Counted from the stretch's first letter, positions 8,922 through 17,335 are shown. The stretch is DNA of 64,000 nt from DATKHR01 sp036557365 (GCA_036557365.1 DATBHR010000055.1:62001-126000), one strand, 5' to 3'. Notes: generated from the letters alone by a model not told the origin. Program-made: numbers and translations.

Positions 8922-9579
8922 ACCTGCTCAACGACTTCGCGTCCTGCTCGCTGACGATCACGTGACCGTGCGCCACGGATTGAAATTGATCATCGACGGC
9001 CAGGCAGACATGCAGGTCGTGGCCGAAGCCGGCGACGGCGAGTCTGCCATCGAGCGCGTGCTCGCGCTGAATCCAGATGTCGTGGTCATGGACATCTCGA
9101 TGCCGGGAATGACCGGCCTCGCCGCCACGCGGAAGCTCAGGCAGCTCCGGCCGACGGCGGCCATCGTCACGCTGACGCGCCATAGTGACGATGCGTATCT
9201 GCAGGAGCTGTTGCGGGCGGGCGTGTCCGCGTACGTGTTGAAGCAGAGCGCGCCGAACGAGCTGCTTCAGGCGATTCGCGCGGCGGCGGCCGGCAGACAG
9301 TATTTGGATTCCGCCCTCATCGCGAAGGTGACCGCCGGATTCGTCGGCAAGGACGCGCGTCGAGCGGTCAGGACAGGCGGAGCGCTGACCGATCGCGAGT
9401 CGGAAGTGCTGCGGCTGATCGCGTCCGGCTACAGTAATAAGGAAATCGGTGCGCAACTGTCGCTCAGCGTAAAGACAGTCGAAGCGCACAAGGCCAACGC
9501 GATGCGAAAACTTGGATTGACCGGACGTATTGATATCGTCAAATACGCGGTTCTTCAGGGGTGGCTTCACAACGCCTGA
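8914..9579 (+). CDS. LuxR/NarL-family response regulator
   Basis: The 221-residue two-domain regulator pairs with the preceding kinase, overlapping it by 8 bp. The receiver domain has acidic residues D14/D15 (LLADDH), phospho-acceptor D60 (VVMDISMPG) and the conserved K110 (YVLK). The LuxR-type helix-turn-helix occupies about residues 150-210 (LTDRESEVLRLIASGYSNKEIG, SVKTVEAHKANAMRKLG, split here by a short turn). It should bind DNA as a dimer once phosphorylated. No target site is evident nearby, although the next gene downstream is a candidate. Confidence 0.95.
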   Translation: MPEPAQRLRVLLADDHVTVRHGLKLIIDGQADMQVVAEAGDGESAIERVLALNPDVVVMDISMPGMTGLAATRKLRQLRPTAAIVTLTRHSDDAYLQELLRAGVSAYVLKQSAPNELLQAIRAAAAGRQYLDSALIAKVTAGFVGKDARRAVRTGGALTDRESEVLRLIASGYSNKEIGAQLSLSVKTVEAHKANAMRKLGLTGRIDIVKYAVLQGWLHNA

Positions 9580-9703
9580 TTGTTCGCCGTCACCATCAGG
9601 GAATTCCCCTACTCCACATTCGCTTCTTCCCGATACCACCAAGCCGAGCAGCGGCGTAGATTCGCGCCATGCGCCGCAGTGTTTCTCAGGTCGGGAGGTC
9701 CCC

Positions 9704-10147
9704 ATGCAACAGCTTTCGAACGTCGTTGGCGGAGCCACTCGGTTGACCCGCTCGCTCGAGTACGATCCGACGCTTCCCGCTGACTGTCACCTGGCGAAGA
9801 GCGCCGGAGTCAACCTGCTGGTGATTCATCACAACGGATCCGCCGCGCGTTTTCTCGATCAGCTGCTGTCTGAGCTGTCGGAACCGGTCGCGAGCTGGCG
9901 GCCGGGTCAGCAGCTCGCGCTTCCTACGGCGATCGACGGTGGCATCCTGATTCTGCAGAACGTGGGCGCGCTGACGTCGCGAGAGCAGGAACGGCTGCTC
10001 GCCTGGCTCGAGGTGCAGGCCGGCCGCGTGCAAATCGTCAGCACTACGCCCGAGCCGCTGCTGCCGCAGGTCGAGGCGGGGTCGTTCCTCGATACGCTGT
10101 ACTACCGCTTGAACACCGTGTGCGTGGACACACGACGCGAGTCTTGA
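9704..10147 (+). CDS. Minimal, degenerate sigma-54-activator-like AAA protein
   Basis: The 147-residue protein resembles the middle of NtrC-type AAA domains. GGILILQNVGALTSREQERL corresponds to GGTLFLDEIG and the following helix, and FLDTLYYRLNTVCVD to FREDLYYRLNVVPI. The Walker A position (LLVIHHNGSAARFLDQLL) has no lysine motif, the Walker B acidic pair is replaced by QN, and no GAFTGA loop or DNA-binding domain exists. It cannot act as a normal ATP-driven activator; an inhibitory or scaffold role is possible. The ATG at 9704 follows GGGAGG. A good terminator lies 33 bp downstream. Confidence 0.75.
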   Translation: MQQLSNVVGGATRLTRSLEYDPTLPADCHLAKSAGVNLLVIHHNGSAARFLDQLLSELSEPVASWRPGQQLALPTAIDGGILILQNVGALTSREQERLLAWLEVQAGRVQIVSTTPEPLLPQVEAGSFLDTLYYRLNTVCVDTRRES

Positions 10148-10179
10148 CTCGCGGCGCTCCATACATAGAATCCATCCGA

Positions 10180-10208
10180 AGCCGCGCACCGAGCGCGGCT
10201 TTTGTTTT
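10180..10208 (+). terminator. Rho-independent terminator
   Basis: A perfect 8-bp stem (AGCCGCGC at 10180-10187 with GCGCGGCT at 10193-10200) encloses a 5-nt loop and is followed by TTTGTTTT. It ends the transcript of the degenerate sigma-54-like gene and possibly the whole kinase-regulator cluster. Confidence 0.85.
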
Positions 10209-10252
10209 GGTCGAGACGCGCACGGAAGTCGAACACCGAAAACATCGCACCG

Positions 10253-10310
10253 GAGTACTCAATACGGAATACTCAATACTGAGTACTCAGCACCCGAGTA
10301 CCGAGCACCC
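10253..10310. repeat. Degenerate heptamer array, unit (G/C)A(A/G)TAC(T/G)
   Basis: Six consecutive 7-mers can be read from 10253 (GAGTACT, CAATACG, GAATACT, CAATACT, GAGTACT, CAGCACC), then two 8-mers (CGAGTACC, GAGCACCC). It lies between the terminator and the start of the alpha/beta hydrolase, ending 25 bp before its ATG. It is not coding. Confidence 0.8.
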
Positions 10311-10335
10311 GCGAACCTTTCTCTATTGCAGGTCT

Positions 10336-11226
10336 ATGCCAACTGACGGCTTCGTCGCAACGCGTGACGGCTTGCGGCTGTACTACCGCACCGTCGGAAC
10401 GGGCCCACGCCTGGTCCTGCTGCCGAACGGCATCTACTTCGTGGACGATCTCGCATCGCTCGGCGACATCTGCACGCTGGTTGCCTACGACGTCCGCAAC
10501 CGCGGACGGTCGGATGCCGAACATGACGATGCAAGGCTTCGCCGCGCGATCGAGCAGGACGTTGACGATCTGGACGATCTCCGAACGCATTTCGACGCCG
10601 ATCCGATCATGCTCATCGGCCACTCCTACATCGGCGTCGTCGTCGCGCTGTACGCGATGAGATACGGTGCGCACGTCGACCGCGTCGTACAAATCGGTCC
10701 CTCGCCACCCTCCTCTACGAAGGTCTACCCGCCTCAGGCCACCGGTGAGGACGGTGTTTTGAAGAGCGTGCTCGCGCAGATGACCGAACTCGAGCCGCAG
10801 CGCCACTCACTTCCGCCGGAGGAATTCTGCCGGAAGTTCTGGACCGTTCTTCGGCCGCTCTACGTCGCGGATCCGGCGAATGCCGACAAGATCCACTGGG
10901 AGCGGTGTGACGTGCCCAACGAATTGGGCTTCATGCGGTACTTCACGACGTTCATCATCCCGTCGCTTCAGCGATTGAATCTGTCCGCGGCGGACTTCGC
11001 GTCGGTTCGCGCATCCGTGCTGACGATACACGGCACCCGTGACCGCAGCGCGCCGTACGGCGGCGGCCGCGACTGGGTTCGGCCGCTGCCGAACGCGCGA
11101 CTGCTGACCGTCCCGAACACCGCGCATGCGCCGTGGCTCGAGTCGCCAGCGCTCGTGCTCGGCGCGCTTCGAACGTTCCTCCTCGGCGCATGGCCCGACT
11201 CGGCAGAGGTCGTTGGTCCTGAGTGA
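10336..11226 (+). CDS. Alpha/beta-fold hydrolase
   Basis: This 296-residue cytoplasmic hydrolase has a nucleophile elbow at LIGHSYIG (Ser near 96). The acid is probably the Asp in HGTRDRSAP and the catalytic His is in NTAHAPW near the C-terminus. An oxyanion region (LLPNGIYFVDDL) follows the first strands. The ATG at 10336 is used because upstream sequence in this frame is the heptamer array and the terminator. Substrate cannot be deduced. It is followed after 58 bp by the CocE-type hydrolase on the same strand, which has its own possible -10 (TACAAT at 11259). Confidence 0.9.
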   Translation: MPTDGFVATRDGLRLYYRTVGTGPRLVLLPNGIYFVDDLASLGDICTLVAYDVRNRGRSDAEHDDARLRRAIEQDVDDLDDLRTHFDADPIMLIGHSYIGVVVALYAMRYGAHVDRVVQIGPSPPSSTKVYPPQATGEDGVLKSVLAQMTELEPQRHSLPPEEFCRKFWTVLRPLYVADPANADKIHWERCDVPNELGFMRYFTTFIIPSLQRLNLSAADFASVRASVLTIHGTRDRSAPYGGGRDWVRPLPNARLLTVPNTAHAPWLESPALVLGALRTFLLGAWPDSAEVVGPE

Positions 11227-11284
11227 CGACCCGACCGATCGCGGCGGCGCCGTCCCGCTACAATGAGTCGATTCTGGAGATTCG

Positions 11285-13222
11285 ATGATGACCCGACTTC
11301 CGTTTCGTCGGCTCCTGCCCGCCGTCGTGGTGACTGCGATGACGTCGACCGCCGGTGCGCAGACCCCGCCGATCACCCCGGACATCCCGGCAAAATACAC
11401 GGCTCCCGACATCGGAGCGGACTACGTCAAGCGCGACGTCATGATCCCGATGCGCGACGGCGTCAAGCTCTATACCGTCATCGTCGTCCCTAAGGGCGCC
11501 AGGAACGCGCCCATGATCCTCACGCGCACGCCGTACAACGCGGCGGAGCGCGCCTCAAGGAATCAGTCGCCGTACATGCTCGCACTGCTGCCGCAGGGCG
11601 ACGACGTGTTCGTGCGCGGCGGATACATCCGCGTCTTTCAGGACGTCCGCGGCAAATATGGCTCCGAAGGTGACTACGTCATGACACGGCCGCTGCGTGG
11701 TCCGCTGAATCCGACGCAGGTGGATCACTCGACGGACGCCTACGACACGATCGACTGGCTCGTGAAGAACGTGCCCGAGTCGAACGGCAAAGTCGGAATG
11801 CTCGGCAGCTCGTACGAAGGCTTCACTGTGGTGATGGCACTCGTCAATCCTCATCCCGCGTTGAAAGTGGCAGCGCCGATGAGCCCGATGGTCGACGGCT
11901 GGATGGGCGACGACTGGTTCCACTACGGCGCGTATCGGCAAACGAACTTCGACTACATCACCGGCCAGACGACGGCGCGCGGATCCGGCGAACCGATCAC
12001 CCGCCGCGGCTACGACGACTACGAAAACTTCCTTCGCGCTGGTTCCGCGGGCGATTTCGCAAAGGCCGCCGGTCTCGATCAGTATCCGTTCTGGCGGAAG
12101 ACGACGGAACATCCGGCGTACGACTCGTTCTGGTCGGATCAGGCGCTGGACAAGGTCATGGGCACCCAGCCGCCGAAGGTGCCGACCATGTGGATTCAGG
12201 GACTGTGGGATCAGGAGGACATGTGGGGCGCCATCCACTGCTACCTGGCCGCCGAGCCGAAGGATGCGCGGAACGATCTCAACTACCTCGTGATGGGACC
12301 GTGGCGGCACAGCGGCGTCAACTATGACGGCTCGACGCTCGGTCCGCTCAAGTTGAATGGCGACACGGCGCTCCAGTTCCGTCGGGACGTGCTCGAGCCG
12401 TTCTTCGATCAGTACTTGAAGGACGGCGCGCCGAAAGCCGACACGCCGCCGGTGCTGATCTACAACACCGGCGAGAACCATTGGGATCGATTCGATCGCT
12501 GGCCGCGGGCCTGCGAGAGCGGCTGCAACACGAAGTCGAAGCCGCTCTATCTGACCAGCGGTCTTGGACTCTCGTTCACGGCGCCCGCTGCGACCGGAAC
12601 CGATGGTCACACGAGCTACGACGAATACGTCTCGGATCCGTCGAAGCCGGTACCGTACGTGCCGCAGCCGGCACGTTTCGCCGACGGTGACGTGTGGCGG
12701 CGCTGGCTGCTCATCGATCAGCGCTTCGTCGCGGATCGGCAGGACGTGCTGTCGTACGTCACGCCTCCGCTCACCGAGTCGGTGCACATCGCCGGCGCTC
12801 CGGTCGTCAACCTCGTCGCATCAACCAGCGGCACGGACAGCGACTGGGTCGTGAAGCTGATTGACGTCTACCCGGATGAAGTGCCGAGCCAGCCGGAGAT
12901 GGGCGGCTATCAACTGAACGTCGGCATGGACATCTTCCGCGGACGGTATCGCGAGAGCTTCGTGGCGGCCAAGGCGCTGACGCCGAACGTCCCGCTCAAG
13001 TACACCTTCGCGCTGCCGACGGCGGATCACGTGTTCCTCCCGGGTCACCGCATCATGGTGCAGGTCCAATCGACCTGGTTCCCGCTGTACGACCGGAATC
13101 CGCAGACGTTCGTCCCGAACGTCTTCTTCGCGAAGCCAGCGGATTACGTCAAGGCGACGCAGCGCGTCTATCACGCGGCCGATAACGCCAGCTACATCTC
13201 ACTTCCGGTCGTCCCGCGTTGA
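11285..13222 (+). CDS. CocE/NonD-family secreted hydrolase (S15-like)
   Basis: The 645-residue enzyme resembles cocaine esterase, alpha-amino acid ester hydrolases and glutaryl acylases. A signal peptide (about residues 1-24, ending AGA) exports it. The alpha/beta hydrolase domain has the nucleophile S176 in GSSYEG. The acid is probably in GLWDQED and the His in MGPWRHSG. The last ~200 residues form the jelly-roll domain typical of the family (VHIAGAPVVNLVASTSGTDSDWVVKL). The ATG at 11285 is preceded by GGAG. It probably hydrolyses extracellular amino acid esters or acylated peptides. Confidence 0.93.
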   Translation: MMTRLPFRRLLPAVVVTAMTSTAGAQTPPITPDIPAKYTAPDIGADYVKRDVMIPMRDGVKLYTVIVVPKGARNAPMILTRTPYNAAERASRNQSPYMLALLPQGDDVFVRGGYIRVFQDVRGKYGSEGDYVMTRPLRGPLNPTQVDHSTDAYDTIDWLVKNVPESNGKVGMLGSSYEGFTVVMALVNPHPALKVAAPMSPMVDGWMGDDWFHYGAYRQTNFDYITGQTTARGSGEPITRRGYDDYENFLRAGSAGDFAKAAGLDQYPFWRKTTEHPAYDSFWSDQALDKVMGTQPPKVPTMWIQGLWDQEDMWGAIHCYLAAEPKDARNDLNYLVMGPWRHSGVNYDGSTLGPLKLNGDTALQFRRDVLEPFFDQYLKDGAPKADTPPVLIYNTGENHWDRFDRWPRACESGCNTKSKPLYLTSGLGLSFTAPAATGTDGHTSYDEYVSDPSKPVPYVPQPARFADGDVWRRWLLIDQRFVADRQDVLSYVTPPLTESVHIAGAPVVNLVASTSGTDSDWVVKLIDVYPDEVPSQPEMGGYQLNVGMDIFRGRYRESFVAAKALTPNVPLKYTFALPTADHVFLPGHRIMVQVQSTWFPLYDRNPQTFVPNVFFAKPADYVKATQRVYHAADNASYISLPVVPR

Positions 13223-13493
13223 CGTGAGCCGCTTGCCGCGTCTTTGTCGGCGGCGCAGATGACGGCACGTTCTGCCCCGTGTACGTCCTCAAGGGTCTTT
13301 CAGGCGCCCAGGCTTTTCAAGGCAACAGCATGGGCACCGCCGAAGCCGCAATCGCGACCGCTGTTGAACGATCGCTACGTCTCCGCCGTCCGCCACCTGC
13401 TGAATTCCCACGGCTGAGCTCGGTCCGTGAGCCGATTTGACCGCGGACTGCGCGGACTTTAGTAAAGGAGGCGTCAACGGTTGGCGAAGTTCT
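13223..13493. other. Intergenic region without recognised content
   Basis: This 271-bp stretch has no convincing gene, hairpin with T-tract, or tandem array. A GGAGG at about 13466-13470 precedes the next gene but is about 24 nt from its best ATG, so either the start is misplaced or the motif is coincidental. Confidence 0.4.
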
Positions 13494-14030
13494 ATGCAGA
13501 GCACCACACTCTCGTTCACCCTCGTCACATTCGCGCTCGTCGTCGGAACCTCGGCGGCATCCGCGCAAACCTTCCAGGTCCGCGTCGTGCAGCGGGAAGA
13601 GATCAAGCGCGACCTGACGGCCGTCGTTCCGCAAGCGCCGGATTCGAACACGAGCGACAAGAATTCGGCGGACAAGACAGCGAAAAACAATACCGCCAGC
13701 AACACCAGTGGCACGCACGCGAACACGACCGACAGCAACGGCAAGGACGCAAAGAAGCCGGAGACGCGGACACAGACCGTCACCGGCGCAAAGCTGACGC
13801 TGCAACTACCCGATCGACGGACCGTGCATGTCGCCTGCGAAAGCAAATACGCGCTCCGCTTTGACTACATCAATCGACGGGACTGCCGCGTCCCGCCGGT
13901 CGACGAGCTTACCGCCACCTTCGATGGCGACCAGGCGAAGTTGATCTGGCCGATCAGCCTCGATGGCAAGAAGACTCAGTCGGAGACCTATACCATCCTC
14001 AGCATTGGCGGCTCTGCAGCGCACCGCTGA
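13494..14030 (+). CDS. Secreted hypothetical protein with low-complexity linker
   Basis: The 178-residue protein starts with a signal peptide (to ASAQ, about residue 25). An Asn/Thr/Lys/Asp-rich disordered segment follows at about 55-100 (NTSDKNSADKTAKNN), then a C-terminal beta domain of about 70 residues with two cysteines (VACESKYALR, NRRDCRVP). That pair could form a disulfide in the periplasm. I do not recognise a named family. The start at 13494 is chosen for the signal peptide; its ribosome binding site is weak. Confidence 0.75.
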   Translation: MQSTTLSFTLVTFALVVGTSAASAQTFQVRVVQREEIKRDLTAVVPQAPDSNTSDKNSADKTAKNNTASNTSGTHANTTDSNGKDAKKPETRTQTVTGAKLTLQLPDRRTVHVACESKYALRFDYINRRDCRVPPVDELTATFDGDQAKLIWPISLDGKKTQSETYTILSIGGSAAHR

Positions 14031-14079
14031 ATCTCACATGGCCGCGAACGCACACAGCGGTCGTGACGGCCGGGCATTT

Positions 14080-14098
14080 ATGTCTACAATGTAGACAT
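14080..14098. promoter_or_regulatory. PadR-type operator palindrome
   Basis: A perfect inverted repeat ATGTCTAC-AAT-GTAGACAT ends 3 nt before the PadR start codon. Its half-site content and position fit the known autoregulatory operators of PadR proteins. Binding here would block both transcription and translation initiation of the two-gene unit. Confidence 0.8.
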
Positions 14099-14101
14099 CA
14101 A

Positions 14102-14431
14102 ATGCCCGACTTCATTGGACCCTTCGAACAGGCCGTCCTCCTGTCGCTCATTCACCTGGACAAGGACGCGTACGGCCGCGCAATCCTCAACGAGGTCCAG
14201 CATCGACTGAATCGCGACGTCTCGGCCGGCGCGGTCTATGCCACGCTGGAGCGGCTCGAAGGCAAGCGGCTGGTATCCTCGAAGCTGTCCCCGGGCACGG
14301 CGATTCGCGGTGGACGCGCGCGACGGTATTTCGTGCCGACCGGCGCCGGCATCCGGGCGCTCAACGACGCGAAGTCCACAATCGACAGCCTGTGGCGAGG
14401 ATTCGCCCGCCCGCTCAAGACACGCGCATGA
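14102..14431 (+). CDS. PadR-family transcriptional regulator
   Basis: This 109-residue winged-helix regulator has the PadR signature: FEQAVLLSLIHLDKDAYGRA, SAGAVYATLERLEGKRLV (recognition helix and wing) and RGGRARRYFVPTGAG. The ATG at 14102 lies just after the palindromic operator; a longer frame would place the operator inside the gene and adds no conserved residues. Its stop overlaps the next start as ATGA. It most likely represses itself and the membrane protein it is coupled to. Confidence 0.92.
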   Translation: MPDFIGPFEQAVLLSLIHLDKDAYGRAILNEVQHRLNRDVSAGAVYATLERLEGKRLVSSKLSPGTAIRGGRARRYFVPTGAGIRALNDAKSTIDSLWRGFARPLKTRA

Positions 14432-15093
14432 TGACTGACTCGATGCCGCCGCGCTGGGCCGACGCGCTGCTCCGAGCGTCGCTGAGGCCATCCGATCGCG
14501 AATCGATCTCAGGTGATCTGCTCGAGGATTACCGAGTCTCGCGCCAGCCGACGCAGGGTACGCTGCGCGCGAACGTCTGGTATGTGAGGCAGGTCTTCAG
14601 CGTGCTATGGCCGCTGATTCGGCCGGCCGCGCTCGTGCTCGCCGCCCAAAGCATCTTCCTGGCGCTGACGGTCTTCCGGCCTGGTCACCATGCGCCGCAT
14701 CCGTCACAAGAGATACCCGCGATTTTCGTGACGATGATGTTCAAGGTGTTCTGGTACGGCAGCGTCATTGGCGCACCCGGCGTGTCACTGTTCGACGCGG
14801 CCATCTACTTCACGACCGCGTACTTTGCCGCTCGTCGCACGAAGCTCCTTCGAACGGGCGCTCTCGTCGCGGCAGCCTCCAGTCTCGTCGGCGTCATGGT
14901 TCTCTACGCATCCGCCGCGATCGTCACGCCGAGCCTGATCGTGGCGACGGTCGCCAACCCGCCGCTGGTCCTCATCGCGTTTGTCCATCTGCTAATCGTG
15001 ACGGGATTCAGCATCCTGATCGGCATGGCCGCTGGCGTGATCGGCCGCTGGCGGGCAGGGCCCGACTACACGTTCGCGAACAACGGATGGTAG
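14428..15093 (+). CDS. Membrane protein with permease-prefix-like N-terminus
   Basis: The 221-residue protein begins with a segment (PRWADALLRASLRPSDRES, then ISGDLLEDYR) resembling the permease prefix domain that precedes FtsX-type ADOP transporters. After it come about four hydrophobic spans and no MacB-like or FtsX domain. It is translationally coupled to the PadR gene by ATGA. It may be a stand-alone prefix/membrane module or the remnant of a larger permease. It overlaps the convergent GNAT gene by 28 bp at its 3-prime end. Confidence 0.8.
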   Translation: MMTDSMPPRWADALLRASLRPSDRESISGDLLEDYRVSRQPTQGTLRANVWYVRQVFSVLWPLIRPAALVLAAQSIFLALTVFRPGHHAPHPSQEIPAIFVTMMFKVFWYGSVIGAPGVSLFDAAIYFTTAYFAARRTKLLRTGALVAAASSLVGVMVLYASAAIVTPSLIVATVANPPLVLIAFVHLLIVTGFSILIGMAAGVIGRWRAGPDYTFANNGW

Positions 15094-15572
15094 CGGATGA
15101 CGCCCGCGACGTCCTTCAACGCGCCATCGCGAAGTTCGCGCACCATGAACACCTCGTCGGGCACGTCGTATTCGCACCGAAGCGAGTACCGCGAGGCCGA
15201 GACGAATCCGAACCGTGGATAGTATTCGGCGTGTCCCAAGACCACGACGGCGCCGACGTTCGTGCGTCTGCAGCGTTCGAGTCCTTCCTGTACGAGTCCC
15301 GAGCCGATTCCCTGCCGCTGCCGCGCCGGCGTGACAGCCATTGGCGCAAGGCCCAGCAGACTAGGGGCTGACGCTGCACCAACGACGATGACCGGCGACA
15401 ACAACACGTGTCCGACAACATCTCCGCCGTCTTCAGCGACGAGAGAAATGATCGGCACGGCCTGACTGCGCAGCGCATCGACGAGATCACCTTCGGCAGG
15501 CCTCCCAAACGCCGCGACGTTGACACGCCTGATGCTTTCGATGTCCGACGGACGTTCGTCGCGAATGGTCAT
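15066..15572 (-). CDS. GNAT-family N-acetyltransferase (YhbS-like)
   Basis: The 168-residue acetyltransferase has the GNAT core: an N-terminal IRDERPSDIESIRRV helix, the acetyl-CoA loop and helix LAPMAVTPARQRQGIGSGLV at about 78-97, and a later YYPRFGFV motif typical of YhbS-like members. Acceptor is unknown. It is transcribed against the preceding membrane-protein gene and overlaps its 3-prime end, and diverges from the LptF-like gene. Confidence 0.9.
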   Translation of the reverse strand: MTIRDERPSDIESIRRVNVAAFGRPAEGDLVDALRSQAVPIISLVAEDGGDVVGHVLLSPVIVVGAASAPSLLGLAPMAVTPARQRQGIGSGLVQEGLERCRRTNVGAVVVLGHAEYYPRFGFVSASRYSLRCEYDVPDEVFMVRELRDGALKDVAGVIRYHPLFANV

Positions 15573-15692
15573 CGACCGCTCCGCCCCGGTCTCCTCGCCG
15601 CGCTCGACTTGAATGGCGTCGGCTGAGTCGAGGCGCTCTCGCTTGACAGCCGGCGCCGTGCGTGCAAACGTGTGTTGTTCTCAGACATCCGT

Positions 15693-16436
15693 ATGCCTCG
15701 TGCGCCATTGCCGCCGAACGACATGATGGCGGCCGACGATCGAACGGGCTGGCGCGTTGCGCGCGCCGCGCTCGTTGCGACGATGTTGGTCGTGACGGCC
15801 GTGTGGTTGTTGCCGCTGATTGCGTTCGTCACGGGCGCTTACTCATCGATGCCGGCCACCTTCGCCAACGCGTTGCGGCTGCTCGCCTATCTCACGCCCG
15901 TTGCGCTGCCGGTGGCCATTCCGATCGGCCTCGCGATAGGCGTCCTGGCCGCGTGCGGCGACAGGTCGACTGCGAATCGTGCGCGGTCCGCGGTCGCCGT
16001 TCTGGCCATTGCCGCCACCATTCTCGCGTCCGCGCTCCTCGTCTGGATCGCGCCGTCGGCGAGCCAGGCATTTCGCGATCTCGCCGCTCCGCAAGGGATC
16101 GCCTCGAGGGTCAACACGCCGGGCAGCATCGGCGACCGGCTCCTGCGGGACGAAGGCTGGGCCATTCTGTGCGGCACGGGCGTGCTCGCTGCGTTTGCGC
16201 TGTGCGCAGCGGGCGCCGCACGGGGACGCGTGGACGTCCGCATTGCGGCTGCCGCGGCGTCGTGTGGCTGGATGGCGCTGTACTGGCCTGCCAATGCCCT
16301 TGCGCTCACGCGCACCCTGCCGATCGCGCTGGCGGCGTGGCTGCCCAACCTGGTCTACGCGACCGCAGCCATCATCGTCGTGTTGATCGGGTCGTACGTC
16401 AGTGCTACTCCTTCTTCGGCGGGCGCGAGACCTTGA
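15693..16436 (+). CDS. Integral membrane protein, LptF/LptG-like without periplasmic domain
   Basis: About 247 residues with six predicted hydrophobic spans. The second and third spans (LLAYLTPVALPVAIPIGLAI and AVLAIAATILASALLVWIAP) and the last (LPIALAAWLPNLVYATAAII) recall the membrane core of LptF/LptG permeases. The beta-jellyroll periplasmic domain that normally separates them is missing. ATGs at 15672, 15693 and 15723 are all possible and none has a clear ribosome binding site. The similarity is weak; it could be an unrelated six-span protein. It starts 120 bp from the divergent GNAT gene. Confidence 0.6.
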   Translation: MPRAPLPPNDMMAADDRTGWRVARAALVATMLVVTAVWLLPLIAFVTGAYSSMPATFANALRLLAYLTPVALPVAIPIGLAIGVLAACGDRSTANRARSAVAVLAIAATILASALLVWIAPSASQAFRDLAAPQGIASRVNTPGSIGDRLLRDEGWAILCGTGVLAAFALCAAGAARGRVDVRIAAAAASCGWMALYWPANALALTRTLPIALAAWLPNLVYATAAIIVVLIGSYVSATPSSAGARP

Positions 16437-16483
16437 CGAGCAGCGACTCGAAGTAGATCGCGTCCAGCGCTCCATGCTATGCG

Positions 16484-16936
16484 ATGTCGCCACGTCCACG
16501 CGTGCCGAACGACCCGTACAACCTCCAGCGATTCGTGGACGCGCAGGCCGGAGATTTCGACGACGCGTTGAGCGAGATACGCAGCGGACGGAAGGTGACG
16601 CACTGGATGTGGTACGTCTTTCCGCAGATCGACGGCCTCGGCTTCAGCGCAATGGCGCAGCGCTACGCCATCAAGAGTCTCGACGAGGCGCGCGCGTACC
16701 TCGCGCATCCCGTTCTCGGACCGCGCCTGCGTCAGTGCGCGGAGGCCGCGCTCGCCGTGCAAGGCCGGTCAGCCCGCGAGATCTTCGGCACGCCGGACGA
16801 TCTCAAGCTCCGGTCGTCGGCCACCCTGTTTGCGCGCGTTTCGCCTCCGGATTCGCTCTTTGAGCAGCTGCTGACGAAGTACTTCGACAGCGAGCCTGAC
16901 CCGAACACCCTCGATCTGCTGGCAGCGGGCCAGTAA
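16484..16936 (+). CDS. DUF1810-family protein
   Basis: The 150-residue protein matches the DUF1810 pattern: NLQRFVDAQ at the start, a repeated GRKVTHWMWYVFPQI segment, YAIKSLDEARAYLAHPVLGPRL, and a terminal KYFDSEPDPNTLDLL. The family is uncharacterised; members are small cytoplasmic proteins. It is followed after 48 bp by a PadR gene, with no evidence for coupling. Confidence 0.93.
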   Translation: MSPRPRVPNDPYNLQRFVDAQAGDFDDALSEIRSGRKVTHWMWYVFPQIDGLGFSAMAQRYAIKSLDEARAYLAHPVLGPRLRQCAEAALAVQGRSAREIFGTPDDLKLRSSATLFARVSPPDSLFEQLLTKYFDSEPDPNTLDLLAAGQ

Positions 16937-16968
16937 ACCATTTCGGGCTTGATCCCGTCATATACCCT

Positions 16969-16985
16969 TAGTCAATATGTTGCTA
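16969..16985. promoter_or_regulatory. Imperfect palindrome, probable PadR operator
   Basis: TAGTCAATATGTTGCTA is an imperfect dyad (TAG-CAA and TTG-CTA arms, one inserted T) touching the first possible start codon of the second PadR gene. A wider pair, CATATAC and GTATATG, flanks it at 16960 and 16990. The placement mirrors the perfect operator in front of the first PadR gene. Confidence 0.5.
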
Positions 16986-17335
16986 TGAAGTATATGCGCC
17001 GCATGTTCGATCGGGAGCTGAAGAAAGGCAGCGCCGAGCTCCTTATCCTGTCGCTCGTCGAGGATCAGCCGCGGCACGGCTACGACCTCAGCAAGTTGAT
17101 CGAGGCGCGATCGGACGGCGTGCTCACCTTCCGCGTCGCCTCGCTTTACCCGCTGCTGTATCGGCTCGAGAAGCGCGGGTGGATCCGGGGCCGCTGGATC
17201 GAGAAAGCCGGCCAGCGACGCCGCCGCTACTACCGGCTGACGCCGGCCGGCGCCGCCGTGCTCGCCTCGCAGCGCAGCACCTGGCGCGAGTTCGTCGAGG
17301 CCATCAATCGCGTCACAGGAGCCGAACATGCCTGA
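16985..17335 (+). CDS. PadR-family transcriptional regulator
   Basis: This roughly 116-residue winged-helix regulator has FDRELKKGSAELLILSLVEDQ, split from PRHGYDLSKLIEARSDG, and then LTFRVASLYPLLYRLEKRGW and RRRYYRLTPAG. Alternative ATGs at 16994 and 17003 give slightly shorter proteins; none has a strong ribosome binding site. It overlaps the ADOP permease start by 8 bp, the standard PadR-permease arrangement in Acidobacteriota. It probably controls that permease. Confidence 0.9.
   Translation: MKYMRRMFDRELKKGSAELLILSLVEDQPRHGYDLSKLIEARSDGVLTFRVASLYPLLYRLEKRGWIRGRWIEKAGQRRRRYYRLTPAGAAVLASQRSTWREFVEAINRVTGAEHA

Noticed and set aside
9530..9703. Upstream extension of the sigma-54-like gene
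   Set aside because: It overlaps the response regulator and lacks motifs; GGGAGG before 9704 marks the real start.
13300..13440. Possible short gene or helix-rich peptide in the gap before the secreted hypothetical
   Set aside because: Neither strand gives a ribosome binding site with a conserved-looking product.
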